64,000 bases of DNA from Companilactobacillus bobalius (GTDB taxonomy: Bacteria; Bacillota; Bacilli; Lactobacillales; Lactobacillaceae): contig NZ_LNUA01000032.1 of NCBI RefSeq assembly GCF_009764355.1, positions 744,001 to 808,000 on the forward strand. Direction: 5' to 3'. The translations under genes were made by a program, and so were the position numbers. The notes beneath the pieces were generated by a model. The model was not told where the DNA came from. It did no database searches and saw nothing but the letters and a program-made list of their open reading frames with translations. This document shows, in pieces, positions 20,231 through 31,195 of the stretch. How positions within the stretch are numbered: the first letter of the stretch is position 1; each line of letters begins with the position of its first letter.

Positions 20231-23200
20231 TTATATGACACCATTTGAAATCTCAGAAGCCATTGAACCATCAGCAATTTTACTCAATAATTTAACCATG
20301 ACTTGTGTCATCATCAATTGTTGTTGTTGGTTGCTTTCAACTCTGGCCGTATCAACTGATGTAGTTACATTATTATCATCAGGACCGCCAATTGTATCTT
20401 TAGCTTTTTGAAGAATTTGAATTGCTCTCATCTTATTATTAAGTGGAATCATAACTTCCGGACCAGCATCGCCACCGATGATACTTGTAGGTTTAGTAAT
20501 AAATCCACCGTCGTACATAAACCTTGGACCACTTGGACCTGATGCTTGCCCACGCTATTCCCCGATTCCCCCATTATAGCCCATCCCCATATCCATACGC
20601 CATGTTGTAGTGTTATATCACACAAACAACATCTCTAATAGTGTGTAGATAATAGTATGTCCTGGCATAGCGTAGTTTAAAGAGGTGGGTGGTATATATT
20701 GGAGAATCACAGGTGAGGGGAGATCTGCTTTAGTATTCTTATCACAATTTATTATAACGTTAGTATCAACCTCTTTTTTAATAGCTATGTTTCTCTCTAT
20801 CATATCCATTTTGAAAGCTGATATTTGCTGGTGTATAAGCGCAGCAGCGTTTTTAATCATTGGACTATACTTTAAAAGTGCTCTAGCACCAACAGCCACT
20901 ATAAAGTCTATATCCGATAATGTTTTTTAAAATGGCTGTGAAATAGCCTTCAGGAAACCATTTGAAATAGCATTTCCAAAACGACTAATAAACTCATTTC
21001 CATTAAAATTAGCCTTTTCAAAGTAAGGTTTCTTTAAAAATGGAACTGGGTCTTTTTTTAGTTCATCCAAATGTTCAAATACATAATCGGTCATGTCTTC
21101 GGACGTTTTATTTGTATCACCTTTACCAGTTGCATGGTGTGGAAGGTTAGCTACCATTCCCATAAATTGCTCTGATAAAAGGTGTGGAAGGATCGCTGTG
21201 TCATCCCATAAATAGAGCTCTTCTTCGCCTTATAAGCCAACGGGAAAAATTACATTAGTTTTGACATGAGCGATCACATATCTGCGCACACCCACAAGAT
21301 CTAATACCCCCCCAAGAATAACAACAATACAAACAACATATTTTTCTATTTTCAGTGATTTCACAGCGAAAACTACAATCAATGATATCTCCCCGAAAAT
21401 CCCTTTTTTAATTTCTGATGTGACCTTACTTAGTGTTATTCTTGCGACCCCATGTAGAAAATTAAAAGGGGTCATAAAAGAACTTGTAACAGATTTTAAC
21501 CACGAACTCCATTTATTTAAATAGTCGCTAGAAAAACTAGTCTCTTTCTTAGAAATCGAGTTCATTTTAGAGCTGTAATTACTTACAACTGTGGCTAATG
21601 TCTCTTTTTCTTCAGAATCTATATGAGCCCACATCTTTTTCCAAGTCTTCTAAATGTTGATCTAAAAAGTTTTTAAGATCTCCACAACATTATCCGTCAC
21701 AGTCTTGAAATCTTTATCAAAGGTAACATTAGAGGTTGCCTTATTGGCCTCAGTTATCTGCGATTTTAGAATTTTACCGATATTCTGATTATTTAAAGTC
21801 TTAGTTAAGTTTTGAATATCTTTATCCAAATTGGCAAATGGATCAGATTTACTATACGTCTTAGTAAATTTATTAAGCTCTTGAAAAGTTTTTTGAACAT
21901 CTATAAGTGGTATCGCGAATATACTCCGCGTCTTTATATTACTTTTAATAAAACTCGCCACTGTCTTTATTTCTCTCACAAGTATATTTTTCTTTAAATC
22001 TTTTGCCATGGAATCTAATTTATCTGTAATATTACTATCTTTAAGGGTTTTCTTTAACTTCTTTAAATCACTATTCAACTCAGAAAATGGATCTTTCTTC
22101 ATAAATTTAGTGGAAGATGAAAGCTTCTTAAATGCACCAGCTACATTATTAACTGGTTTTACCATATTTTTCCATTCTTTAGACTTACCCTGAATTGACT
22201 TATCAATTTTAGATAGTTCCTTAGAAGGACTGTTATTTTTAAGGTTTAACTTAAGGCTTTTAATAGCTTTTTCGTAATCTTTGATAGCTGGCACCATATC
22301 TTTAACATTCTTAATATCTGTTTTAGATACATGTGTCGTTGCTACATCTTTGATTGCTTTCGCAGTGGAAGTCGTCTTTGGCTTTTTCTTATCATTCTCA
22401 ACACTTATACGCTGGTTCTCATATCTCTTTATATTTTTATCATTTAGATCCAAAGCATCTTTACTAACGGATGAATGAAACCAATTATATTCTCGCTTAT
22501 TTGCCTTATATTGATCCTGAGCTTCTTTCAGACGCTTCTTAATATCTGATTTGGAGCCCTTAGGGGATGTATTTCCATGATCAAGATAGTTGCTAATACC
22601 TGGTCCAACATTTTTACCAATTAAATCTCCGAGTTGTGCCCCTAAGACTGCTGCTTCTGGTCCCAAAAAAATTCCTGCAATACCTGCATCTAACGCAGAA
22701 CCAATACCTCCACCGATATTTTTAGCTTTATCAGTAAGATTTAGAGCTTTTGTCGCACCTATAACAACAAATCCGACGTGTTCTACTCACATAGCGATAA
22801 AATTTTTTCACCTTCGAGAACCAAAAAGCGTTTTTTATATAATTCATATAGATCTGTTTTCAGCTTTTGTTAAAGTGCCCTTAGAAATATTCTCACCTGT
22901 TTTTTCGACTTTTTCACTAGCAGCATTTTGAATTCCTGAGTTCTTAAGTTTCTTACTTAATCCACCGAAAGCATCCGCAACATCGTTGATTTTAACTGCA
23001 AAATTAGCTACTTTATCCGCTACCCAAATGCCAGCTAATAGACCCCCAATAGTTTTTAGAGCCTTTACGTGCATAGCTATGCCACTTAAATACTCGTTTA
23101 AATTTTTTTGTAGCTCCTCGGCCTTTTTGCCATTTGTAAAAACTTGTCCAAATGCTTTACCTATACCCATAATAATTCCAAAAAACGTATCCCAAGCACC

Positions 23201-25180
23201 AGGGTCTATATCTTTAACTTTTTTTCCACACAAATGTGTAATACCTTTTAGATCATTGGAATGTTTGCCTAAGTAAGTAAAGAAATCAGCTACTTTATCA
23301 GTTAGATTTCCAACCCATTTGCCAACACCTTTTACAGCATTTCCAAACTCTTTAGTACCTGCTGCTTTAGCTAACTTGTCACCAATTTGTGAAATGGCTG
23401 ACTGCGGCGCTCTCAAAAGTGTCATTGATATCGCATTGACAGATTGCTTTACTATATCTAATGCAACTTTACCTGTTTCACTATTCTTTTTAGCTAGTTT
23501 ACCAACATAGTCATTCTTTGCGGAATCAGCAACCTTTTGGTTCAATTCGCCTAACTGTTTAGCATTATCAGCCAAGATTAAACCAGCTTGTTGACCTGTT
23601 ATACCAAATAAATTATGGAAAATATCGGTTTGCTTGTTCTTACCCATGCCTTGCATCTTGTCATGCAATAAACCGAATATGTCAGTCATGGACTTCATAT
23701 TACCTTTATTATCGGTAAAATCTTTGGTACTTAATCCTAATTCTTGAAGTGCAGAAGCACCTGTCTTAGTTGGCGAAATCAAACTATTAATTTCTTTTCG
23801 TAACAGTATACCCGCTGTCTCTGTCTAAACCACATTTTTTTATAAGATCCCTATCGCTCTCGAAGTTTCACTTAAACTGTATCCGGTTATAAGAGCAATA
23901 AAACCAACATACGACATACCAACACCCGACTCTATAAATTCTGTGTCTGTCATATCGGCTGCATACGCTAAATCATTAACAACTTTTTTAGTATTCTTGA
24001 TCATTCCTGATGTAGATGTTGTTTTCATACCGAATGCTTCAAGCGTTTGTGATGATACTTTTACAACGTCCTTGAAATCATCACCAGAAGCTACAGAAGC
24101 CTGTTTTTCAGATCTTATAACACCCAATGCTTTTTTTGTCATATATACACGTTAGATTAAGTCTTTGTACACATGTGCTATTTCTTGTTGAGATATCATA
24201 CACTATAGCGTGTATTTTTGACCGTCCTCTCGCACTCTAGACACTTTCATTGTAGCTTCCGCTATCTTTTCGACCCCCGTCACAGCCAGTATAGTAATCT
24301 GTTTGTAGCTATTTACAAGTTCAACAGATTTTTTAGCCCCTCTAACGAATATAGCAGTAACTGCTGCACCCGCTATACCTGCTGTCATAGCCATATTCTT
24401 CATATGACTTATACTATTTTTAATACTGCTATTCATATTGCCAATAGCAGTTTTAGAAGTAGCAGCCGCTTGCCTAATACCAGTGAAATGTGTACCCATT
24501 CCACCTAACTCACTGCCTAACTCACGATAGCGGATGAGTTTTAGAGAATTTTGTATCACAAGTTTTATAACACGTTTAGTCTGTGTAGCATATTCCTTAG
24601 ATGTTTCACCAGATTCTTTTTTAACACGTTCTAGCTCGCTTGATTCCTTTGAATACAGAGAGTTTAGCTCTTGAATACGTGCTTTCAGCGGCGTTCTTTC
24701 TGGCGCATATCTCATATTTTTTATCTCTTGCGTTTTGTAACGCACAACAAGTGATTGAGAAATGTTTATAGCATTTTCCATTGCTTGTTTTTGGTCTTTA
24801 ATACCAGTCGTATACAAGTTCAAAGTAGATTTAGCACGTTCTTGTTGCATAACCATGTTATTTAATTGACGTGTAGCCGTATTGACCTGATTAGTATATT
24901 GACTAAACTTTTGACTACCTTCTGTAGTAGTTCTATCGAGGTTACTCATTTCAGACTTTAATCGGTTAAGATAATTAGTCTGTCCTTCAATAGCTCGCCC
25001 TAATCCTTGGGCCTTTGCTTGATACGCTGATAGATAATCAACATGCGCTCGTTGCACTTGCTCTTTATTTTTCCTCACAGATTTTAATTCTTTCACTATA
25101 TTTTTTAGAGACTGGAGGGAGCCTTCAGCTTGTATTGAATCAATATGGATCCCTGTATTCAGTTCCATATCTTTTGCCAT
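20231..25180 (-). pseudogene. tail tape measure protein, one frame with many in-frame stops
   Basis: 1650 codons in a single frame; eight open segments between 20231 and 25180 all share it. Recognisable parts: helical N-terminus (LGRAIEGQTNYLNRLKSEMS), KQASVASGDDFKDVVKVSSQ, LISPTKTGASALQELGL, FGITGQQAGLILAD, a long coiled middle, GGGIGSALDAGIAGIFLG and the C-terminal YDGGFITKPTSIIGGDAGPE. Stops noted: TAG 24203, TAA near 24148, TAA and TAG near 23830-23845, several near 22780-22850, TAG twice near 21650, TAA 21230, TAA 20927, TGA 20618, TAG near 20552. Flanking missense changes are dense. The protein sets tail length in the family. Confidence 0.85.
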
Positions 25181-25200
25181 TTATATTTATCCTCCTTTCT

Positions 25201-25824
25201 CTAAAATTGAGGAAACACCACCCGTTTTAATAAAGTCGGTCAAACTCATAGGACCAACAGAATTATTGGTGTTATTAGATTCACGTTTATCGTCTAAAAT
25301 TTCTGCAAGTACAAAAAATGGCTGAGACTCAACTGTTTCTAAGTCCCAACCTGTTTCTTGCATAATTTGTTTTTCGTAATTTAAGAAATCTTGATAGACG
25401 GTAAAAGGATCTACTTGCTCCTCTTGTGTGGCTTTTTTGGGTCAATATCCTCATCATCCGAAGTAACACCGTGAGCGATTCGGCCTGCCAAAGCACCTGT
25501 TTCTGATGTAGTCATGTCGTCAAGCATTGATACTTGCTTAGGAGTCAATTTCAAAATTTCCTTAATAAAATTAACTGGAACATTTTGTAAATCTAATGCA
25601 GCTTTAGAAGCTGTATCGAAACTGTTCATAATTTGCTCAGCAACTTCACGTTCCCCCAAATCTTGAGTTTATATTGTGTCTGTTTTATCCTCTACAGCTA
25701 TCATTTTTTTTCTTTTAACTCTTAAGTTTGTGTAATATGCGTAAGAAAGTCTCAAATTTTTGTTACTTTTCTTGACCGTAAAGCGACGGCCGAACGCATT
25801 GATGTATACGAATTCTTTAGACAT
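25201..25824 (-). CDS. tail assembly chaperone fusion (gpGT-like), made by -1 frameshift
   Basis: Beyond the stop of the upstream frame (25411), the -1 frame continues KATQEEQVDPFTVYQDFLNY to 25201, just before the tape measure gene. The join lies at a slippery A AAA AAG (25432-25438) read in the zero frame as CCA AAA AAG. This is the standard G/GT arrangement of long-tailed phages, in which a few percent of ribosomes make the long form that binds the tape measure. An in-frame TAA near 25668 interrupts the N-terminal part, as in the entry for the short form. Confidence 0.65.
25411..25824 (-). pseudogene. tail assembly chaperone, short form (gpG-like), one in-frame stop
   Basis: It starts MSKEFVYINAFGRRFTVKKS at 25824. 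TAA stops it at about 25668; the same frame continues GEREVAEQIMNSFDTASK to KKPHKRSK at 25411. Position between major tail protein and tape measure and the slippery site near the end identify it. Confidence 0.6.
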
Positions 25825-25841
25825 TGATTAATCTTTCCCTT

Positions 25842-26483
25842 CTATTTTCCTGTTGAAGCGGCTGGTGTGCTTGGAACATTTGGAGCAGGAGTAGCACCAT
25901 TTGTTGTTAGTGGCATAACAAAAATCTTTGTTTCCCACTTGCCTGCATCGTAATTCTTTCCATCCTCCAAGGCTTCAAAGTATGCGAATCCATCAGAATC
26001 ACGATCAGTAGCACTGAATGTAAGTTGTTCTTTATTATAAGCTGTTGTATTTGTGTTTGTCTTTGGAGCAACTGTTGTGATATGAACTCTTTCTATAACA
26101 AACTCTAAATGAGCCCCTATGTTTTCGTCTGTTGCGTCATGTGAAATCATTTCAAAAACACTATATGGAGATTCTGTTTTTTTACCAACATCAGAAATGC
26201 CCCCGTAAAATGGTGTCTTTCCCAAAATCTTTTGTCTGACCTTTTGTGATATTGCGATAGAAAGAAATTATACAAATATCGCACCATGACCTTTAAAACC
26301 TTCTTTCCATTCTTGATCAGACCCATAAACAGGTGTGATAGTTGGTGATAAATTTGAAATTGTCGCACTAACTACTGAACCCCCTTCTTTGGGTTCAATT
26401 GTAAAAATTTTGTCCTTGTCAATTGTTTCAGTTTTATCGGTATAGATACCGACATGTTCTTTTTCAAAACCTGATAATGCCAT
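25842..26483 (-). pseudogene. major tail protein, one in-frame stop
   Basis: 214 codons. The N-terminus is MALSGFEKEHVGIYTDKTET; the C-terminal half has FEMISHDATDENIGAHLEFV and YFEALEDGKNYDAGKWET. A TAA at 26268 splits the gene and about 20 residues around it look damaged. The last residues are A/P/T-rich (GATPAPNVPSTPAAS). It forms the tail tube in the family. Confidence 0.6.
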
Positions 26484-26849
26484 TTAAATGCCCTCCGTTT
26501 TTTCGTATTTCATGGTTCTAGTCAAAAAGCCCGTATCTGGATCAACGTTCGGATATGAGTCGTATTGATAGAACCAATTTTTTTCTAATTCTTGATTAAT
26601 GATTGATTCTGTAATATCTGGGCTAGTATCTCCACGATAAAAAATTTGTATTTCTATCCGGCTATCTTTAGTGGTAGAAACATCACTAGCTCGACCTGAG
26701 TAGATACTGTTAATCTCAGATATAAGAACCGCTGTTTCGTCAACTTCCGTAAAATCCTGGGGAATGTTTTGGATAAAAATGTTGGACGGGTTAATTTTTA
26801 ACTCATCCAATTTTTTTAATAAAATATTTTTAACATCTTTTGAAATCAT
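26484..26849 (-). CDS. tail completion / minor tail protein (DUF806-like)
   Basis: 121 residues, intact, overlapping the gp10-type gene's stop and abutting the major tail gene. Motifs IQIFYRGDTSPDI and FLTRTMKYEK are like DUF806 proteins in this slot of lactic phages. Probably a tail terminator by position. Confidence 0.6.
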   Translation of the reverse strand: MISKDVKNILLKKLDELKINPSNIFIQNIPQDFTEVDETAVLISEINSIYSGRASDVSTTKDSRIEIQIFYRGDTSPDITESIINQELEKNWFYQYDSYPNVDPDTGFLTRTMKYEKTEGI

Positions 26850-26850
26850 G

Positions 26851-27285
26851 CTAGTCTCCTAACATTTCTTTATATTTTCTAGCCTCTGCTGCTAAAACTA
26901 AAGCCTTCGTTTCATTTATAGTTCGTTCTTGAAAGTGCAATCCCGATATATATTTAGTGGTGTGCTCACTGGCACCTTTACCACCATGACCCATGTAGCC
27001 GTCATTAAGAATTCTAGCTACATAGCCAAAATGACCAGGAGTTTTCTTGAAGCCTACATAAGTAGCGCCATCAGTGCTCTTGTATTAAAGACAGATCTCA
27101 TCCGCTTATTTGATATTTGCTCTGCGTGTGTGTGGACCCTTATGTAAACTACTGTTCAAATTATTTTTAAGACTCTCTTTATAAACTTCTGCTCCTGCTT
27201 TAGTCATAGCTTTCTTTTGACTAGGAGTTAAAGATAAATTAGATAGTCCTCTCTCTATTTTTACGCCCCTCTCAAGATATTCCAT
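26851..27285 (-). pseudogene. HK97 gp10-like head-tail protein, two in-frame stops
   Basis: 145 codons: MEYLERGVKIERGLSNLSLT, then TAA and TAA around ADEICL near 27085-27110, then DGATYVGFKKTPGHFGYVAR and GHGGKGASEHTTKYISGLHF. The order and the YVGF..GHFGYVARILNDG pattern fit gp10-type connector proteins. The frame is unbroken except for the two stops. Confidence 0.6.
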
Positions 27286-27634
27286 TTTTATCTATTTTCT
27301 TTAGTGTTATTAACTCAAAAGCACGTGGTGAATCGTCAAAGTCGGGGGAACTACCAAAATATATATACAACTGGTTCATAAAACGCGTATATTTAACGCT
27401 TTTTAAACTATCACACTGATCTATAATTATTAACTCTAAGTAAAAAGTATTTGGAGAACCTAAAAGAGTAATCTGCTGTATCATCGACATCGTATATATT
27501 CCACACCAAAGACTTTTAATTTCTTTAAAATCGGGTCTATTAGTCCCCTGTGGTGTTTCTACGAATCCTGCTTTGCCTAAACAAACTCGATATTTCAATC
27601 TACTAGGTTTTATTTTGTACACTATCGGTCTCAT
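27272..27634 (-). CDS. head-tail joining protein (head closure adaptor)
   Basis: 120 residues, intact. SLWCGIYTMSMIQQITLLGS and SPRAFELITLKKIDKNG are typical of the phage head-tail adaptor family. It overlaps the gp10-like gene by 14 bases and follows the connector gene. Confidence 0.65.
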   Translation of the reverse strand: MRPIVYKIKPSRLKYRVCLGKAGFVETPQGTNRPDFKEIKSLWCGIYTMSMIQQITLLGSPNTFYLELIIIDQCDSLKSVKYTRFMNQLYIYFGSSPDFDDSPRAFELITLKKIDKNGIS

Positions 27635-27647
27635 GTTTTTCTTTTTC

Positions 27648-27956
27648 TTATAAATATTTGCCGCGAAATTGAGCTATAATTGAATCAAGAGTCATAAAAA
27701 GTGTTGTTATACGTCCGGTCATACCAGATGATCTAAAAGTATAATACGAGCTTGCCAAAGCGATTACAGCAATCTCATAAGACTGTTTAACAGAATCAAG
27801 CTCATAAAATCCTTCCATAAGACCGTCATCATTACCAATTGCACCTTTAACATAACTTTCAGCAGCGATTAAATTGCGATTCAAAATCATATCCTCTTCT
27901 TCGTCAGGATCAAGTCTTAAACTTAATTTCAAGTCGCTTAATAGTGAATCATCCAT
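27648..27956 (-). CDS. head-tail connector protein (gp6-like)
   Basis: 102 residues, intact. The short helical layout with DLKLSLRLDPDEEEDMILN, AAESYVKGAIG and YEIAVIALASSYYTFR matches the phage gp6-like adaptor family. It follows the capsid gene directly. Confidence 0.7.
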   Translation of the reverse strand: MDDSLLSDLKLSLRLDPDEEEDMILNRNLIAAESYVKGAIGNDDGLMEGFYELDSVKQSYEIAVIALASSYYTFRSSGMTGRITTLFMTLDSIIAQFRGKYL

Positions 27957-27958
27957 GA

Positions 27959-29197
27959 TTACTTACCAGCTGCAGTCGTAGTACCAACATTAGAAGTATC
28001 AGCAGCAGTAGCAGTTTTATTATCAACTGTTAAGAAGTAACCAGCGTTTTCATCAGCCTTCACGATGTCATAACGAGTACAATCTTAAAGATAGTGACCG
28101 TAGACAGTATCATCAACCCATCTAGCAGTAATTTGTGCACGATCGGCATAGAAAACGGCACGATTCAAATCGCCAATAAACGCATGAGCATCGCTCTTAG
28201 CCCAAAATAGATCATCATCTATTTTATATACTGGAATACCGAAAATAGATGCCCCAGAAGCAGTCTTAACATCAGTTTGTAGTAGGTAACGACCGTTTCC
28301 GTCTTTTAAAGTGTCTAGCCATTGATAGAAAGAACGTGGTGCAACAATTGAGCTATTATACGCTTTCTAAAACTACATGTTAATAATATGTATAATATCA
28401 TCAAGTGTCTTAACAGTTAGTGGTTTAAATGATTCAAAGATTGCTGCAATATCGGCATTAGTTGTATTAATCTTTTGTTCGTTAGCATCGTTTACTAAGA
28501 ATGGAATCAAATCTACGGCTGAATCATCGATACTTTTTTGAGAAACTGGTTCTGCAACATGTCTTGTTACAACCTTGAATCAAATTTCTGTAAAGTTTGG
28601 TTTTGCTAGTTCAGTTCTCTTCCACATTTGAACAAGTGTGTTAAATTTAAGTATAGTCTTCATACAGTTTGGATGAAAACCAATAACAGTAGTGACACTC
28701 TTATTATTTAAATATCCACATAAATCTACAACATTTTTAACTTTATCGTGTGGTATATAAGAAATCGATGTAGGAATTGTTGGATTAACATCAGCAGATT
28801 TAATACCATCTAGTGCATCACGTGTTAATTCTGTTGGAATAATTAAATTTTTATCCGTGCCTTCTGAATTTTGATGTTTATGAGAACGAAGAGTACCGCC
28901 AGAATGTAGATAATCATTGTTTTCTGAACGCTTTCCCTTATGTGGTTTTTTCTCTTCTTTCATCATAGTGCGCTTGTCGCCGTGTTGGGGACACCTTTTT
29001 GAGCTATCTTCTTTGTCGTCATTTTTAAATTCACCCAATTCATCGTAAAAATCTATGAGACTTTGAGTTTGTTAGAAACTTCTAGTAATTTCTTTAAGTA
29101 CATTGCCCTTTTTGTTTTTATTTTCGTGAGTATTATTCTTAGAAAGAATAAATTCTTGAGCTTCTTTAATTTGTTTTTGAAGTTCTTCTTTTGTCAT
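27959..29197 (-). pseudogene. major capsid protein, HK97 fold, several in-frame stops
   Basis: 413 codons in one frame: coiled scaffold-like N-terminus (MTKEELQKQIKEAQEFI), then LTRDALDGIKSADVNPTIPT, NFTEI, VSQKSIDDSAVDLIPF, SIVAPRSFYQWLDTLKD, TARWVDDTVYGHYL and RYDIVKADENAGYFLTVD. Stops: one near 29073 (TAG), TAA at 28580, TAG twice near 28370, TAA near 28086. Several family-typical stretches near 28620-28720 are replaced by missense changes (for example TTVIGFHPNCMK where TTASGxYPIxK is usual). Confidence 0.75.
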
Positions 29198-29792
29198 ATA
29201 ATTCTGTCTCCATTCTTAAAAGCTCCAATTCGTTATTTAAATTGGAGTCTTCTTTCTTATTTTTTTTGCTCTCAAATTCTGAAAGAGAACGTTTAGAAAC
29301 TGATTTCTTTTTGTATGCGGGCATTGGTGTAATTGATAACTCGAATAAGTCGCCAATCTGCGTGATACGACGTGTAGCGGTATCTTTATCCAAGTTAGAC
29401 CAATCATCACCATCAATAGTGAAACCAAAGCTACATCCCTTTATATTCCCTTTTCTAATTTTCTCGGAAACATCTTTTCCAAGCGGTGTTATAAGAATTT
29501 GAGCTATAAAAAACAGCTCTGTGTTATCCAGTGAATGAGACAAAGTGGTTATCTCTGCTCTTTCAAATATTTTCTCTATATTGATATTATAGAGTCGCTG
29601 TATTGTGCATATATCCACATTGTCTAATGCTGAACGATCAACGTACTCAATGAATCCGCCTAAGTTTTCACTTGGCTGGACAAAAACAATTGCATACCCT
29701 GACAACGTATTAAAATTATCATCTTCTGAGCGTTTTTCAATCTTGAAATTACTGTTATTGATCGCCCGTTGTTCCACTGTTTTCTTTGTCAT
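29166..29792 (-). CDS. HK97-type prohead protease
   Basis: About 208 residues from MTKKTVEQRAI. The family pattern is present: LSGYAIVF, FIEYVDRSALDNVD, GCSFGFTID with the catalytic serine, ITPMPAYKK. The usual LLxNHD segment with the catalytic histidine reads RLYNINIEK, so the histidine seems lost. It lies between portal and capsid genes and overlaps both. Confidence 0.75.
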   Translation of the reverse strand: MTKKTVEQRAINNSNFKIEKRSEDDNFNTLSGYAIVFVQPSENLGGFIEYVDRSALDNVDICTIQRLYNINIEKIFERAEITTLSHSLDNTELFFIAQILITPLGKDVSEKIRKGNIKGCSFGFTIDGDDWSNLDKDTATRRITQIGDLFELSITPMPAYKKKSVSKRSLSEFESKKNKKEDSNLNNELELLRMETELYDKRRTSKTN

Positions 29793-30960
29793 CTGTATTA
29801 TCACCTCCTTTCAGTTTAGATACTCCCGATTGAAACGGAATATCCACAAAAACGATGTCTTCTTGTGTAAACAAATCAGTGACACCACGAATTAAAATCT
29901 TTTGAGCAGTTTTATAACCAATAACTCTATCAGCAACAAGCCCTCTAACACGTTTCTCAACTTGTTGCCTGTCAATATCAGAAATATCATTAATATCGTA
30001 GTCAATCTCACCATAAAATTTCTTCTTAATTTCTGAAACAACTCCACGAATATAACGACCAATTGTTTGAGCATATTGGATAGCCACCATTTCAATATTT
30101 GAATGTTCCGATTCACTACCTAAATAATCTTGAGGAACTCCATATACCTTAGCTATCTGCTCACTGGTCCAATCTGTGGAAGAAAGTAATTTAGAAATAT
30201 CACGATTTACTTCAAGTGCTTGATAATCCTCCAAGTCATCTAAAACAACGATATGACCACTCTCCGCCCGCCTCTCGAAATCTCTGCGAACACTCTTTTT
30301 TGTCACACCTTCAAGAAACCCACTTATATTGATCTTTAAAAGACCAGTAATGTTTAGCCCATTCTTCATCGCTCCTAACGCCAAGCCTTTATTAGCGTCT
30401 TGAAGTTGCATTTCTTTAGATAACGCTCGTAATGGTGAAATACCAATCAAACCACCATCTAGCGAAACACTTTTTAAATGAATAATTTGATTAGCAGGAA
30501 CTGTATTCAAGTTTCGCTTTTCTGTGTCAGGAAAATTAATGTCATAGGTTAGCTGAGTCCCATCTGCCGATTTATAAATATCGACTTGTTATGTTTTCAA
30601 ATATTCTAAGTGATCACTTCTACCTGATTTATCGCCCCAAATTAATGCATAGGCGTTACCAGATAACAGCATTTGAGCGTACATTGATCGCCAAAAAGAA
30701 AAACTATTAGTTAATTGACTAGTATTAGTTAACACCTTTTTTGTGTATATAATAAGATTTTTAATATGTACGCTAGCCATGTCTTCCGCCAATTTATTTA
30801 CAACTGCGAATACATCAGAATTTTTTAAAGCATCCCTAGCAGATACAAAATCAGAATTAAAAACAATCTTGTTATCTTTAATCGAATAAGTTAATCCTGT
30901 ATATCCACTGCCTAAAGATGTATAAGGCTCCTTAGATGGTCTTAATGATCTAAATATCAT
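29755..30960 (-). pseudogene. phage portal protein, one in-frame stop
   Basis: 402 codons, HK97 portal family: LSGNAYALIWGDKSGR, IIHLKSVSLDGGLIGISPL, ISKLLSSTDWTSEQIAKVYG. A TAA at 30589 follows LEYLKT; QVDIYKSADGTQLTYDINF continues in the same frame. In relatives this spot reads KPSQ, so two C-to-A changes (P to T, S to stop) would explain it. It is the portal ring at the packaging vertex. Confidence 0.75.
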
Positions 30961-30988
30961 TTATTCACCTCCTTTCTATAGTAGGCGG

Positions 30989-31183
30989 TTACTTAGTAGG
31001 CTTATTCAAAATTAATGAAACAATTATTAAAGTAGCACTCAAAACATATTTACATATCAGCTTCACAAAGTGGTATGTATTTATATCAACAATTAAAATT
31101 GCCAATAAAAAAAGCACTGTCTCTAATTTAATTAGAAGCCAGCGCTTAAAAATATTAAGTTTTGCTATTAGATTTTTAAACAT
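30989..31183 (-). CDS. small membrane protein, DUF1056-like
   Basis: 64 residues with two hydrophobic stretches (LIKLETVLFLLAILIVDI, LSATLIIVSLILN). It sits between terminase and portal genes, the usual place of DUF1056 proteins in lactic phages. Function unknown. Confidence 0.55.
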   Translation of the reverse strand: MFKNLIAKLNIFKRWLLIKLETVLFLLAILIVDINTYHFVKLICKYVLSATLIIVSLILNKPTK

Positions 31184-31195
31184 TTGTTTCTTTTT

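Noticed and set aside
20231..25180. Diversity-generating retroelement or targeted adenine mutagenesis
   Set aside because: No reverse transcriptase gene or template repeat is present, changes are not limited to adenines, and housekeeping-type genes are affected too.
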